Below, piece after piece: positions 32,344-44,204 of a DNA stretch of 64,000 nt. The DNA comes from Candidula unifasciata (lineage: Eukaryota > Mollusca > Gastropoda > Stylommatophora > Geomitridae), in contig CAJHNH020001101.1 of NCBI GenBank assembly GCA_905116865.2, forward strand, positions 227,501-291,500. The letters are read 5' to 3'. The translations under genes and the position numbers were made by a program. Numbering within the stretch: position 1 is the first letter of the stretch; each line of letters opens with the position of its first letter. The notes under the pieces are model-generated. The model was not told the origin of the DNA, did not search any database, and saw only the letters and a list, made by a program, of their open reading frames with translations.

Positions 32344-32629
32344 ACTTTCACTAGAAGATTCTCATTGCTGTTGAAAATACTACACTAGCATTCCGAGGAA
32401 ATTTTAATATTTTTAGATAACGTAGTAGCGATTGCTAAAATGTGGCTAAAATAGCTAAACAATCTGGCAACATTTCCCATGAATGTACTGTCCTTGCCCC
32501 TGTCTGTAGTTTAGGGGTCGTGGACGCTGTCTCACAGTCTCGACATATCAGAGTTTATAGTCAGTTGAAAGTAGGATTTTTTTTTCTTCTTTTTTCTAGA
32601 AAAGAAAGGTACTTACCACAACGTGTATA

Positions 32630-32860
32630 AAAAGGTGATGGTCTTTACCACCATCATGTGCGGTGTTGATAAAAAAAAAATGTCCTGTTTCGCTATCACT
32701 CACGTTCACAAGAATCACTGATCAGGTCAGTGTTCTCGTCTCGCCACATCCATACTTCTAAGCCTAGACCGTCTCCAGTAAATCACAAAATCACGGATCA
32801 GGTCAGTGTTCTTGTCTCGCCACATCTATACACCTAAGCCAATATCACTGCAGACGGTGA
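32630..32860 (-). repeat. Dispersed repeat family G, two partial copies
   Basis: gatcaggtcagtgttc and gtctcgccacatc occur twice (about 32721 and 32795). The longer copy matches 33650-33800. On the minus strand the family reads like a LINE tail (TDLIDDDGDREGWRN at 33672-33881). Confidence 0.5.
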
Positions 32861-32947
32861 TGTCTAAGCCACAGATGTCTTTTTGCCTACCCATTGCTCC
32901 GCCTCTATTAGTCTTGTCAGTCGTTACCAAGGTCGTTGTTTTGAACT

Positions 32948-32951
<4 letters not shown>

Positions 32952-32998
<47 letters not shown>
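32952..32998 (+). repeat. (gt)n microsatellite
   Basis: About 23 gt repeats. Confidence 0.97.
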
Positions 32999-32999
<1 letters not shown>

Positions 33000-33219
33000 T
33001 GTAGGGTGGGGTTGGGGTGGTAACGAAGTGGGGCGTTAAGCAATTTTGAAAGTGAGTGTATCTGTGCTTGTAATAATTAAACAAACTTTTTTTTTTAAAT
33101 AATTTTAACTATAAATAAAATCCTTTTTGGTAAAATTTTAAAACAAAAAGTTAATGATGTTTTTGTGTGTTCATGAGCAGTTTGTACAGCAGATGTTAGC
33201 CAGACAAAACAGTGTTAAC

Positions 33220-33570
33220 CATCTTCTTCTTTTTCTTCTTTTATCGTCTTACTATTGACAGGTTGTAGCACAGTGTTGTTGTTTCGCCTATTTGTCTTGC
33301 GCCTCTCGGATGGCTTGAGTAATGGATTTGTTCAACTTTTTGCGGGATTCAACTACACCATTTATCCTTCTCTTTCTTGGTCTTCCTCGTGCCTTCCTCC
33401 CAGATTTTTTACTGTAAAAAGTCTCAGATGCAGTCTGGTCTGGTTGCATTTTCATTAGATGGCCGAACCGTTTCATTCTTTGTCTGTCAATATAATCCAG
33501 ACATGGGCTTATTCCAAGTTTCTCTTCTGTTGTTAATGAGCTTGCGGAGACAGCGCATTTCATCTGTAAG
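33220..33570 (-). mobile_element. LINE RT C-terminus (minus), uninterrupted reference copy
   Basis: KLGISPCLDYIDRQRMKRFG, HLMKMQPDQTASETFYSKK and RKARGRPRKRRINGVVESRK. It shows the continuous form of the element split at 9290-10115. Confidence 0.85.
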
Positions 33571-33649
33571 TGCTAACCATCACATTTACATAACCTGCAA
33601 CTTCCCCAGGGATTTAAAAAAAAAGTGCCGGTACTAGCCACAACATGTC

Positions 33650-33800
33650 TAAAAAAGTACGGTCGTCATCATCATGTGCCATTCCAATAAGCGTAGGCAC
33701 TCATGTTTCGCCATCCCTCACGATCACCATCATCATCGATCAAGTCAGTGCTCTTAACTTCTAGTTCTACATTAGACATGGCTAAGGAAGACTCATTTTT
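33650..33800 (-). repeat. Dispersed repeat family G copy
   Basis: gtttcgccatccctcacgat and gatcaagtcagtgctctt match 32680-32740. Confidence 0.5.
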
Positions 33801-33974
33801 AGGGGTGCCTGCTTGGTCATGTTCTTGATACATATGTTTTCTCAGCGAGGCGCACACGCCATTTGGAGGTGACAGATTCAATTACCGGCACGATAACTAT
33901 AGCTATCGATTATTACGTTTTTTGGTGTGTCCTTCTATTGTTCTACTTCTTTCTACGAGTGCCGATCGATACAT

Positions 33975-33978
<4 letters not shown>

Positions 33979-34059
<81 letters not shown>
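33979..34059 (+). repeat. (ta)n microsatellite
   Basis: About 40 ta repeats, followed by a C-rich run at 34089-34128. Confidence 0.97.
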
Positions 34060-34065
<6 letters not shown>

Positions 34066-34564
34066 TACGGATTCAAGCCTCCCACTACCCCCCCCCCCCC
34101 TCCCCTCTCCCTCCCCTCCCCCTCCCCCGTTTGTGTGTGAATTTTCGCCAGTCATCAAGTCTTTAGGCGCAGCTCTGGCCAAATCTAGCAACTTTATTCT
34201 AGAGGTAGCAGCCAAGAAGCAATTCAAATATTAGATTGCTTCGCCCTTTTGTGTAGGCGATACAGCGACACAACTTTCATAGACCTCTAACACAAATTTA
34301 GGGCTGGAGCGGGCGGTATAGGAATTCTCAACCAGACTAGTTTAAGAAGGCAAAAAACACATGTATAGATCAATAACTGATAATTGATCTCAGACACGAA
34401 GTTTGACGTATTGCCACAGTGGTTATGTAAACATAGATCTTGAAGTGGCAGGTGCAAGGAGGGGTAAGGGGGCGTTTAATCGTCAAGTGGTGCTATCACC
34501 ATGCTCAAGTGCCATATCCGCAATAAAAGTCGATCAAAATGTACCCATTACCATTATAGGTAGA

Positions 34565-35068
34565 AAGACACACGTCTCCATGTGGGAGGTAATTTTTCAT
34601 TTCTTGGAAGCCCCACTCCAGCGTTTGCTGGGGTAAAAAGATAAAGCCGGGAGAGGTGAACCAGCGTCATTACACACGGTTATAAACCATAAGTGCTCTG
34701 CCACAGTTCGGACAGCTGATAAGAATTGTCCGCCTGTGTCGCCGTTCGAGCGTAACTCTGTAGCTACAGCGACGTTCCTCCATTTACCCCAGAGTGTCAA
34801 CTCTGGTACCCATTACCTAGAGGCTGGGTGAACCCCTGGAGCCGTCCGGTTTCGAACACCGACCGTGGGCTTCAGCGAGTCGCAGCTGGATTTGAAAGCG
34901 AGCTTCTTGTCGACTGCGCTAACGCGGCTGGGGACCCTAACATAACCCAGTCTATGGGTTGAACGGGGTTTCTGGCACCTGACCTCAGGTGATCCTTATC
35001 TGAATGGTGACATTTTGTATCACCGGGTGTTTATCGCTCGGTGCAGTGTTCTGGTGAGGTAAAACGTC
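34565..35068 (-). repeat. Family A copy split by SINE D
   Basis: The left part (34565-34633) has tctccatgtgggag and gaagccccactccagcg. The right part (34934-35068) has accctaacataacccag, gaacggggtttctgg, ggtgttctggtgaggtaaa. Joining them restores the order seen at 28528-28715. Confidence 0.78.
34634..34926 (-). mobile_element. tRNA-derived SINE, family D, inserted in family A with 7-bp duplication
   Basis: Minus-strand head cgcgttagcgcagtcgac and ctttcaaatccagctgcg, body as at 15125-15425. gctgggg flanks both ends (34627-34633 and 34927-34933). Confidence 0.8.
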
Positions 35069-35324
35069 AAGTGAGGCCATCCAGGGTCCTGGCAGAGAGA
35101 AGACTGCGGAAGGGGAGGGGTGGGGAAAGGAGAGAGCACAACACCTGTCCTTCCCCATTGTTTTCAAAAGTTTTTCTTCACATGGCTAAGGGACATTAAT
35201 TGTGTTGTCGTGCTTAAATAATAGTAATAATAATAATTATTAATTATTTATTAGTAAAAAATAGTAGGCCTATTAACAATAATAATATTAATGTAATAAA
35301 AATTATATCATGAATGAAATAGGC

Positions 35325-35420
35325 CAGTGTTTCCAACACTTTTCTTAGTAACGGCGCTTTTTTTTTTCTATTAAAATTATCTCACGGCACTCTAACCTAA
35401 GTAAAAGTATGACTATATTT
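35325..35420 (+). mobile_element. Possible hAT-type MITE end
   Basis: ccagtgtttccaacactttt, cttagtaacggcgc and ctcacggcactctaacc resemble a hAT MITE terminus. The opposite end was not found. Confidence 0.3.
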
Positions 35421-36470
35421 TATTATACAGGATTTTTAAAAATCTAAAAACATCAAAGTAACCCTGATAAAGACTAAAGGATATATTATTAAACCTTTCG
35501 GTGTCAACAGAGTAGACTCGATCCTGTATTTTTAGATTAGAAAAAAAAAAAAAACGTTAGACGAAAGAACAAAATGCCTTTATAGCTGAATTCAACTGTC
35601 AATATTCCACACCAGTTATTGATTTTCTATGTCCAAAAGTGTCATTACGGGGATTTGTGTATTGAATGTAATCGATAAAGTGTCTCCTAGAAAAGTAATC
35701 AGTTTGGGTCCTGAAAAGCCGCACAGTCGTACTTTACCCCATTTTGCATTTATTTAGTTACAAACAAATTGAAATTAGTTCTCCCTTTGCACCATTCTCC
35801 GTGTGGCCAGTTTTAACAGGAGCAAAGATAAATAATGACCAAAAAAAAAAAAATATCCAGGCTTAGCAAGGGTAAAGGTAAATAATTACCAATAAATAAA
35901 TCCCTTATCTGTACAGAATTGAAGAGCATCAGTGCTGGAACCTAGGGACAAGGGTCCCTTAAAGCCCCCCCCCCCCCCCCTTTTTACCCAAAAATTAATC
36001 GCAGGGAAACTGACCCCCCCCCCCCCCCCACCTAAAAATACATCGTAGGGGAGCTAACCCCCCCCCCCCCTTTCCACAACCATCACAATCCCCTAGACAA
36101 CGAATAAAGGTGTTACGTCCCCCACCCTAACCCAATCATGTAACTAGAGTTCACTTTTTCAACTGTTAGTTTATACATTTCTATTTTTATATATATTTGT
36201 GAATTTATTTGCATTAGGAAAACTATTATTTATTATAGCTCTCTTAAGCATGGCTTAGGCGTCCGTGAAGCCACATCCCTACAATTCTCGTAAAAGTTGT
36301 GTGGGAGTTAGAGTAGAAAGGAGAGGGGCGGGGGTGAGTTACAGGACAGAAAAAGTGCCTTAGAAATGGGAAAGGCTATACCCGTTCGACATCAGTCGAT
36401 GGAGAGACTCCATTTGAGAATTAACAACACGTACACCTCGCGTTACGCTAGAATCTTCTAACAAAACAGA
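35420..36470. other. About 1 kb, no gene; three poly-C runs
   Basis: C runs near 35965-35980, 36014-36029 and 36058-36070 sit in a short imperfect repeat (a.c.tcg.aggggagct-like). Otherwise AT-rich with no recognised element. Confidence 0.5.
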
Positions 36471-36471
36471 A

Positions 36472-36733
36472 GTAAGTAAAGATCCTTTTTTACAAGTATA
36501 TGGGAGGAGCACCCATATTTTTACAGACCAATCAGCACTAGGTGGGCAATGTGGTCAGCATTACGACGGCCGCCTCTACTTCTCCAGGACATACATTCTA
36601 GTAATCATTTTAGTCTGGGTCCACCTGCGACGCCCCAGACCATAATAAAAATCCACGCAGTCAGCGGTGGGCTTTGATCGCCGTACGTTGGAATTACTAG
36701 TCGGACTCACAATGTCTAAGCCACGGACGCCGC
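36472..36733 (-). mobile_element. tRNA-derived SINE, family B (minus)
   Basis: Tail aagtaaag, body accaatcagcactaggtggg, gtggtcagcattacg, ctgggtccacctgcg, and a degraded head at 36680-36733. An (aat)n run follows at 36737. Confidence 0.75.
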
Positions 36734-36837
36734 TGACAATAATAATAATAATAATAATAAGAAAAAAATTGACCTGGAGAAAACATTGAACAACTTGGTC
36801 AGACATTTAGGCTGTAAAAAATGAGCTGAAGCATGAC

Positions 36838-36990
36838 CTAGTAAAGTAAAGGATCCATTTCCAAGTCTTCAAGCGCATTGGGCACACAGGGTTAGACCTA
36901 AAGTTGATAGACCACCCGGCACATCATGCCGACAACCTTTACTTCCCAGGACTGTATCTGGTACCCACTCAAAACTGGGTCGACTGAAGG
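36838..36990 (-). mobile_element. SINE family B body (minus, partial)
   Basis: agtaaagtaaaggatcc tail, cgcattgggcacacagggtt, ctttacttcccaggactgta, acccactcaaaactgggtcg. Confidence 0.7.
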
Positions 36991-37080
36991 ATGATCTACT
37001 TACCCCGTAGGTGGTAAGTGATGCTTTAAACTTTTCACACCCGCGGACCGGCAAAGCAGGGGATATTAATTCGTGGGCCA

Positions 37081-37143
37081 CCGGACATCTAGCACACACA
37101 CACACACACATACATATCCACAAATTCAGACACACACACACAC

Positions 37144-37212
<69 letters not shown>
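37081..37212 (+). repeat. (ca)n then (ga)n microsatellite
   Basis: CA-rich 37086-37143 followed by pure (ga)n to 37212. Confidence 0.97.
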
Positions 37213-37216
<4 letters not shown>

Positions 37217-37477
37217 TAAAGTGTTAACATCTACATGGATAGACAGAATTCTCACTGGTAGCCAGGATATTTCACTGGACCACAGGTAATCCGTTGACCA
37301 TCGACTGAAGAACTGACCTAATTGTGATGATCTTCACTTTAATGCGTTTCATTATTTGTCACTGTACAATATGTCAAAGGCACACATGCGAACTTCTATT
37401 CCATCTTCTTCTTAAAAGCCTATGCCGTGTGGCGTTGGTAGTCATGTTTATCCACAGCTTTCTGTCTGGTGTACTTT

Positions 37478-37775
37478 CAGTCAACTCTTCTTCTTCTTCG
37501 CGTTCACCAGCTGTAAACTCTGGCGGAAGGTTCTGGTTGCTCGTCCACTACTGAACTGCAGTCCTGCTCCAGAACCTGAGTGTTGCGTGTGCATCAGTTT
37601 TACAAATCTCATTCTTTTGAATACAGACTGTTGGTTCCTTGCCTCTTCGGCAGATGCACTCCGACTTCAAAGGAAGCTCCCCAATTAGTCGACTCTTACG
37701 ACATGCTTTTGGGGAGGCAGTGGGTCTATTCTTGTTTTCCCCACAATGGGGCCCCGGAACCCACATGGGGGTCAG
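37478..37775 (+). mobile_element. Dispersed repeat family C, copy
   Basis: ccagctgtaaactctggcgg, ggttccttgcctcttcggca, gatgcactccgacttcaaag, gtcgactcttacgacatgct, ggaggcagtgggtctattct. Confidence 0.82.
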
Positions 37776-38156
37776 TCAACTCTGACACAGATGATCCTTC
37801 GTGCCATGATGTCAAACTGTCCAGCACCTTCCCCGTCGGTCTTTCTCTGTATCTCTTCCCCTCCAACTTTCCCACTGTATGGATCTACTAAGATTAAACG
37901 AATCTTGAGTGACACATATGCTTCTATACTTAAGAGAGACAAGTCATCCAGCTTGTCTTGTTGCATTGTTGATCTGCTGGGATTTTTCAGTATACTTCAA
38001 CCGAGAAAATAAACGCTTAGCTCTAACGTTATTGGTAACGGTTCTGTAGTTTCCCTCCATTCGTGATGCTCTAATCACTTGATGAGTGTGCGTAATGGTT
38101 AATCCGGGTCTGCACACAACGATTTCATCAGGAATGCGTAAACCTTTCAGTTAGTC

Positions 38157-38310
38157 AAACAGACAGACAGACAGTCAAGCAGAGAGACAGACAGGCAGGC
38201 ATGCAAGCAGGCAGGCAGACAGGCAAGCAATAAGACAGACAAACATACAGGCAGACATGCGAACAGGAGGACAGGCAGACAGGCTAGCATAGAGACAGAC
38301 ATGCAAGCAG
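38157..38310 (+). repeat. Imperfect (caga/cagg)n tract
   Basis: Degenerate tetranucleotide repeats with agcaagcaggcagg variants. Confidence 0.9.
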
Positions 38311-38732
38311 TGTCCTCAGACGTGACAGACTAAACCACATGACAAAATCCACAGACATCGCCAAAAGAAGCATTACTAACACATGAACAATTCTCAGATA
38401 AAAATAACAACAGTACACAGTTACCTAATCTATGGGGCAACGGAAGGTCACTTCCAGGAGACCCCAGGGTATGTATGAGTGTTTGTATATGTATGTGAAT
38501 TTATGCATATCTGTGTTTATGTGTGTCTTTGGCGCTATCTCATCGATAACCATCGTACGATTCAAGCATCCAATCAACGCTCAGAAAACTAGGGCCCTTT
38601 GCAGGCATGCTGGGACTAAATTGTGTGGTAACAATATGATTACAATTGTTCTTCTGTCGTTTTTTTTTTTTAAATCATACTGAGTTTTTGTTTCCTCAGC
38701 TGTTTTCACATATCCATTTATTCATTCGGAAG

Positions 38733-39025
38733 CCATCGTGGTATTGCGACTAGACGCTCGGCTGCGGATTGAAAGTCGTGGGTTCGGTTCCTGACGAGGG
38801 TCGGATTTTGTTTCTCAAACATGACCTCGGCACCCAGGTCGACTCAGCCTTGAATGGGTACCAGGTACAGTCCTGGAAAGTAAAGGCAGTCGGCATGATG
38901 CTGACCACATCACCCCCAAGTGCCGTTTGGTCTATACAGTATAGGTCCAGCCCTTTTTACCCAATACGCCTGAACGGCGTGGAAAAGGGTCCTTTACTTT
39001 ACTTTGCTTTACTTTAGTTTACTTT
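38733..39025 (+). mobile_element. tRNA-derived SINE, family B, reference-quality copy
   Basis: Head ccatcgtggtattgcgacta (A-box region) and gtcgtgggttcggttcctga (B box). Body caggtcgactcagccttgaa, gtaccaggtacagtcctgg, gatgctgaccacatcaccc, ggcgtggaaaagggtccttt. Tail (cttta)n to 39025. Confidence 0.9.
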
Positions 39026-39364
39026 ACCCATTCATTTGTCCCTCCATCTATCTATTCGCCTCTTTCCCCATCCATCTGTCCGTTCGCTCGTCTATCTGTC
39101 TGACTTAATAGGTATCAACCGATCGTGCACACAGGAGACAGACAGACAGATAGAGTGTACAAGGACAAGAGACAGAGCGTGTTGGAGATCCACTGCTGCG
39201 AACTTTCACTGTGGATACGATACCTGACTGATTGATTGATTACTGGGTAGGTGGATGGGTGAAGGAGTGAATTCGCCGTGAAACTTCTAGGACTGGGCGG
39301 GGCGGGGCGGGGGGAAGGGAAGGGAATTATACAATGTAAATTTCCTTGAATTGAAAGTATCTGT

Positions 39365-39870
39365 GACACCTCATCATCATCATCATCATCATCATCAGGT
39401 GCCTTGCCGACCGGCGTGGGCGATCATGCCTCTCCATAATTTGCGATCTCTTGCAGCATGTATCAGTTCGTGTGCCGAAACACCTCCATGTCGTGCAACA
39501 AGACTGTCAAGCATCTTCTCTCGTTGTCTTCCTCTATCCCTCCTTCCACAGATCTTTCCAGTGGTCACAACATGTTCTTTTTTCCCTCTTCTCATAACAT
39601 GGCCGAAAAATGATGACTGTCTCCTTCTGATGTCTGTGATAAGTTGTCTTTGGGCTCCCACCTCTTTCAAAACCTCTTGGTTGCTCTTTTTGACTGTCCA
39701 AGGTATTCTAAGCATTCTTCTGTAAAACCACATCTTTGAGGCCTCTAGAAATTGTTTGGCCTGCCTACCGATTGTCCAGGATTCACAGCCATATGTTAAA
39801 ACTGGATGTATGTAGCAAGCAAGAATTCTTTTTCTAACTCTCAATGATAAGGATATATTGCACAAGATCT
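39365..39870 (-). mobile_element. LINE RT C-terminus with (atc)n tail
   Basis: Open minus frame of 156 codons: RVRKRILACYIHPVLTYGCE, WFYRRMLRIPWT, NQEVLKEVGAQRQLITDIRR, SFFGHVMRRGKKEHVVTTGK, and a final RKLWRGMIAHAGRQGT followed by (tga)n. The longest intact tail of this LINE family in the window; other copies at 8950, 46797 and 53060. Confidence 0.88.
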
Positions 39871-39879
39871 GTTACACCT

Positions 39880-40330
39880 AAGTGGATATAATATGACTCC
39901 TTTTCCCCAAGAGCATTTGTAGTGAGCACTTTCAACGTTATATGTCGATTCACTGATCTTCATCACTGTGACAACCCGGAGAGTTTGAGGATGCGCAAAC
40001 TACGGAAAGATTCTAAATGGGTAAGCAGAGTACCATTAAAAATAAACAAAACAGCTGAACTTATAGCGAAGGCCTAAAAGAGATCTCTTTGAAAGGATAT
40101 ATGTTTAATCTGACTACAATTGGGGATCCAGAGTACCCACTTCAAACGCTCTTCTTTGGGTTAAATAGTGAACTTTTGAGAGGCGAGAGCAATACAACGT
40201 TATAATCTTATCTGATTAACCCTCCAGAAATGTATACCGGAAACCGAAACTAAGAGCTCTTCCATGAATTATTGAGACAAATAAGCAGGACAAGATCTGG
40301 GTCATCTGAGTAAAGCTTTGACATGACATG
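39880..40330 (+). repeat. Unidentified dispersed repeat (shares blocks with 43990-44110)
   Basis: Around 40223-40290 the run aaactaagagctcttcc and adjacent bases parallel 44040-44090. Frames such as DPEYPLQTLFFG suggest decayed coding sequence, but I cannot assign a family. Confidence 0.4.
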
Positions 40331-40519
40331 CGTTCAGGCAATCCCATGTCGGCTCCGTCTCGCTCCTCAACAACAAGCGAAGAGTTTCCATATGGTACCT
40401 ATTGTAATCTGGTTCGCTACTCGTCTTGCCCTTTACTCGAGTCTCTAATGGCGTCCAGAAGAACATTACAAGATCAGTGCCCAAATACGTGTGTGGTTAT
40501 ATGCCCACCGAAAATCTTT

Positions 40520-40902
40520 ATCATCATCATCTTCTTTGTTTTCCTTTTTCTTCCCTTTCTTCTTCTTCTTCTTCTTCTTCTTCTTCTTCTTCTTCTTCTT
40601 CTTCTTCTTCTTCTTCTTCTTCTTCTTCTTCTTCTTCTTCTTCTTCTTCTTCTTCTTCTTCTTCTTCTTCTTCTTCTTCTTCTGCTGCTGCTGCTGTTGC
40701 TGCTCCTGCCTCTCCTCCTCCTCCTTCTTCTCCTTCTCCTTCTTCTTCGTCTTCTTCTACTTCATCATCATCATCTTCTTCTTCGTTTTCATCACTCCTG
40801 TCATCTTCTTCTTCTTCCTCTTCTTTTTCATCACATTATCACCATCGTCATCATCATCATTATCTTCGTCATCCTTTTCTACTTCTTCTGCTTCTTCCAC
40901 AT

Positions 40903-40998
<96 letters not shown>
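40520..40998 (+). repeat. Compound (ctt)n / (ct)n / (gt)n tract, ~450 bp pyrimidine-rich
   Basis: (ctt)n 40558-40682, mixed ctt/cat triplets to 40905, (ct)n 40909-40966, (gt)n 40970-40998. The long Ser, Phe and Leu frames over it are artefacts. Confidence 0.97.
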
Positions 40999-41001
<3 letters not shown>

Positions 41002-41079
41002 GTGTATGACCAGGAACCCTCGCGTGCCTGTAAGTCCTGTGTGCATGAGTTTGAATCCTCATCATAGCGGATTCGTAAA

Positions 41080-41220
41080 CACTGACCCAGGCTCCCAAGT
41101 AACGCCCCAGCCTAAAGATGGTTGCCATAAAATGTTACGTTTAATAAAGACAGCTGGTATTGTCATAAACACATTGACCATGCAGTTCCATTTGGTCCAT
41201 TAAATATTGCTCTAGCATTA
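41080..41220 (+). mobile_element. SINE family B body, partial
   Basis: gacccaggctcccaagtaac, cctaaagatggttgcc, and a tttggtccattaaatattgc block; the head is lost. Confidence 0.5.
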
Positions 41221-42507
41221 CAGTAGAGCCTCGCTTAACGAGCACTTCGCATAACGAGTAATTCGCATAACGAGCAAAACAAATTGTAAAAAAAAATGAC
41301 TTGCTTAACGAGCGACGTTTCGCATAACGAGTGGCGAGGAGAGGGAAAATCCCCAATTGTGCGCAAGTTACATGAGTGTTTAGCAGTTGTTCCAGTAGCA
41401 TCGTAGTGTCGCTTTTGATCACACATTTTCTCAAACTTGAGTTATATTGTGATAAATGTACATGAATCCTCCAGGCGTACAAGATGATCTGTCTGAAGAA
41501 CTTAAGTTCATCAAGATCCAGTTTCTGCCTCCCAACACCACAAGTTATTTCTAACTTTAAGAAGCTCTACACTAAAGCACCCTTCGAGCTTTGTTTTCAG
41601 GTGACTGAAGGGGCCAACCTCACTCTCAAAGAGTTTTGGAAAAATCACTTCCACATCATTGCCCGCCTCAAGATGATAGACAAGGCGGGGAAGGGGCTAC
41701 CAAGAGAACCCTAACTTCTGCTTGGAAGAAGCTTTGGCAGGAGAGCTTTGTCGATTTGTGACTTTGAGAGGTTCGAGACAGTACCTGTGGAACCTGTAGT
41801 AAACGAGATTTTGTCTTTGGCCACTATCATGGGATTGCAGGTTGATAACAGTGATATCGAAGAGCTTGTGAAAGAGCACAGCCAAGAGCTGACACCCAAG
41901 AGCTTATGAAGTTGCATTGTGTTTCACAGCAAGAAGTTTTGGAGAAAAGTTTGTCAGAGTAGGAGGAGGAGGTAACAGAAAAGCAACATTCTTCTGGCGA
42001 AAAAAAGAGAAATGCTGAAAGCATGGCAAACTTGCATCTTACATTAAGAAGCCTCACCCTAATAAGGAAGGGGCTATGCGCGCTGCAAATTTATTTAATG
42101 ATAATGCTGTGTCGCATTTTCGCCAAATTTTGAATCGTCGGCAAAAAAAAAAATATCTCTGGACATCTTTCTAGTAAAAAAAAATAATAATAATTATCTA
42201 TATATCATAATTATTTCTACTGTTTTTTTTTGGTTTTTTTTTTCTGCAAATCAAATTCACATTCCAGGTGGGTTCGTTCCGCGTTTGAAGAAAAGATGAA
42301 GGTGATTCACTTTCCTTAACAATATGCATATAATTTTCTTTGAATAAACGTTATACATAGCATTTTGTGAGTAATTTGTTTTCGACATGGAACGCATTAT
42401 CGTATTTTACATTAATTTATATGAGAAAAATTGTTTCGCATAACGAGTGTTTCTCTTAACGAGTATGATTCTGGAACGAATTATGCTCGTTAAGCGAGGT
42501 TCCACTG
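41221..42507 (+). mobile_element. Tigger/pogo DNA transposon, internally deleted
   Basis: TIRs cagtagagcctcgcttaacg (41221) and the inverse of taagcgaggttccactg (to 42507), with TA on both sides. Inside, DDLSEELKFIKIQFLPPNTT is followed in another frame by QVISNFKKLYTKAPFELCF and LTLKEFWKNHFHII, the DDE/CENPB-type Tigger transposase. The NTTPLLQPMD stretch and most of the N-terminus are deleted. Sub-terminal cgcataacgag repeats occur at both ends. Not autonomous. Confidence 0.92.
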
Positions 42508-42509
42508 TA

Positions 42510-42600
42510 TTTACACATACCTCGGTAAACGTCCATAATTCGTTCCGGATCCTTGGACGTATACCAAACAGGACGTATACCAATCCTATTATTATTGCAT
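42510..42600 (+). mobile_element. Second pogo-like terminus abutting the Tigger element
   Basis: acctcggtaaacgtccataa, ttcgttccggatccttgg, acgtataccaaacaggacgt resemble the TIR region of a different pogo/Tigger subfamily. No matching opposite end seen. Confidence 0.5.
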
Positions 42601-42604
42601 ATTT

Positions 42605-43090
42605 TACATTGAAAGGCCTGTAACAAATAATTTAAAAACTGCCATCAAAACTACAGTTAAATGAAATACATGAAAGTATCACAACACTTTACCTTGCTGA
42701 GAAGAGTCAAGTGCCTGCAAGGGTGGTGCCGAGAAAGGAGGAAGATGAGATATTATTGTTTGGAAGCAATCTACTTCCCAATAAAATTGTAGGAATCTGA
42801 AATTAGTGTTTCTTTTTTTTTTTTCTTCTTCTTCAGTTTTTTTCGTCTTCTTTCCTTGCTTAGACCTCGTGGAGCTAATCTGGTTTGAATTTTACTAAAA
42901 ATCTGTTCAAAGAACTTTGTTTCCACTTCACCCTCAGAATGTTTCGGAAATGTGACATTGGTCATTCAAGATAAGCTGTTAGTTTTGTTTGTAGGTTTTT
43001 AGGAGTGGTCTTCTTAGCGTTTTTTTTTTTTTTACATCCATCATTTTGTGTGTGTGAGTGTGTGAACGAGTTTTATTGTTTGACCGTATT
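42605..43090. other. Gap with no recognised feature
   Basis: AT-rich, with T runs near 42810 and 43020. Confidence 0.4.
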
Positions 43091-43091
43091 C

Positions 43092-43160
43092 CTGCTTGGA
43101 ATAGTGGTTAGTAAATGTGTTTGTCAAGATAGCAGTTTGTGTTCAAACCTCAGCAGATAG
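43092..43160 (+). mobile_element. Isolated tRNA-like SINE head
   Basis: ttggaatagtggttagtaaa and agtttgtgttcaaacctcag correspond to A and B boxes. Confidence 0.45.
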
Positions 43161-43517
43161 CTATTCCCTACCCTCCCCCCTCCCCCACCACCCCTCCGCC
43201 CAATATGATATCTTCTATTTCTATGATTGCTCCCAGTATTTGAATTGCTGACTTGGATATTTTTCATTATAGTGATTTTTAATAATGCGGATATAAAAAA
43301 TGTGTTGCACGATACGTATTCACCAACGGGGATCACGTGATTAACCCTTCCATTGTGATATGTACTGTTTAACAACAACATGATTTTTTTTTTTAATCGT
43401 ATTTACTTTCTTTGATAAATAAGTAATTTATGTTTTCTTCATTAAATAAAATATCTTCTTATGCATCATTACTACAGCATCCAACAATGCATTTTATGTA
43501 ACTAAAAAAAAATAAAA

Positions 43518-43650
43518 AATAAGTAAAGGACGCTTTCCGAGCCTTCCAGCGTATTGTACATATTTAGGGCTCGGCCTATAATCCTATATTTTATAGACCA
43601 ATCGGCTCTTGGTGGGTGATGTGGTCAAATTCCTGTTGTCCACTCTGTTT
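43518..43650 (-). mobile_element. SINE family B tail and body (minus, partial)
   Basis: aataagtaaaggacgc, ttttatagaccaatcggctc, ggtgggtgatgtggtcaaat. Confidence 0.65.
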
Positions 43651-44204
43651 TTCCCTACTGGTTTGCTGTCTGAAGGTAGGCCACCCGAGATGATAAAATT
43701 TCAGTCTGGATAGCAACCCAATAGGGCAAACCCAGGCTACCCAGTTCAGTTAAAAAAAAAAATTAACTAAAGAACCCCTAATGGCTAATCACCCTTGTAT
43801 AACCTGCAATCCTGTTAGGGCAAGGGTTTTGTACCACCATCACTAAATTTTCCCAGGCTCTGGTTTAACCTCGTGAAAATACCAAACAAAAAGACGTCAC
43901 AAACTTATCATGTTTTGGCCTGTTCACTAGATGAGGTCAGGAGTGGGCACTCCAAACGGGTTTTTCAGGTAATGAAGCGTTTTGGTGGTTGTTTGTTTAA
44001 TCTCACTGGCTACCTACAGGAAACGACAAGCAATGTAAAACGCACAGGAAACAGAAAAGAGCTCTTCCCTGGGTAATTGATACAGATGAAAGCGGTGTTC
44101 TGGCGGCCACAAATGTTTGGGTCTGCACTTTTGTTGTTTTTGCACATTTTACTCAGTATTTTTTGCTGATGATATTCGGAGGAATAAATTATTTGCATCT
44201 TTCT

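Noticed and set aside
39395..39865. 156-codon intact-looking ORF as a host gene
   Set aside because: It matches the C-terminal tail of non-LTR retrotransposon ORF2 and ends in (tga)n; a truncated LINE copy.
40328..41203. Longest-type ORFs of 291, 213 and 172 codons
   Set aside because: They translate (ctt)n, (ct)n and (gt)n into poly-Leu, poly-Ser and poly-Phe; open in all frames because the repeats lack stops.
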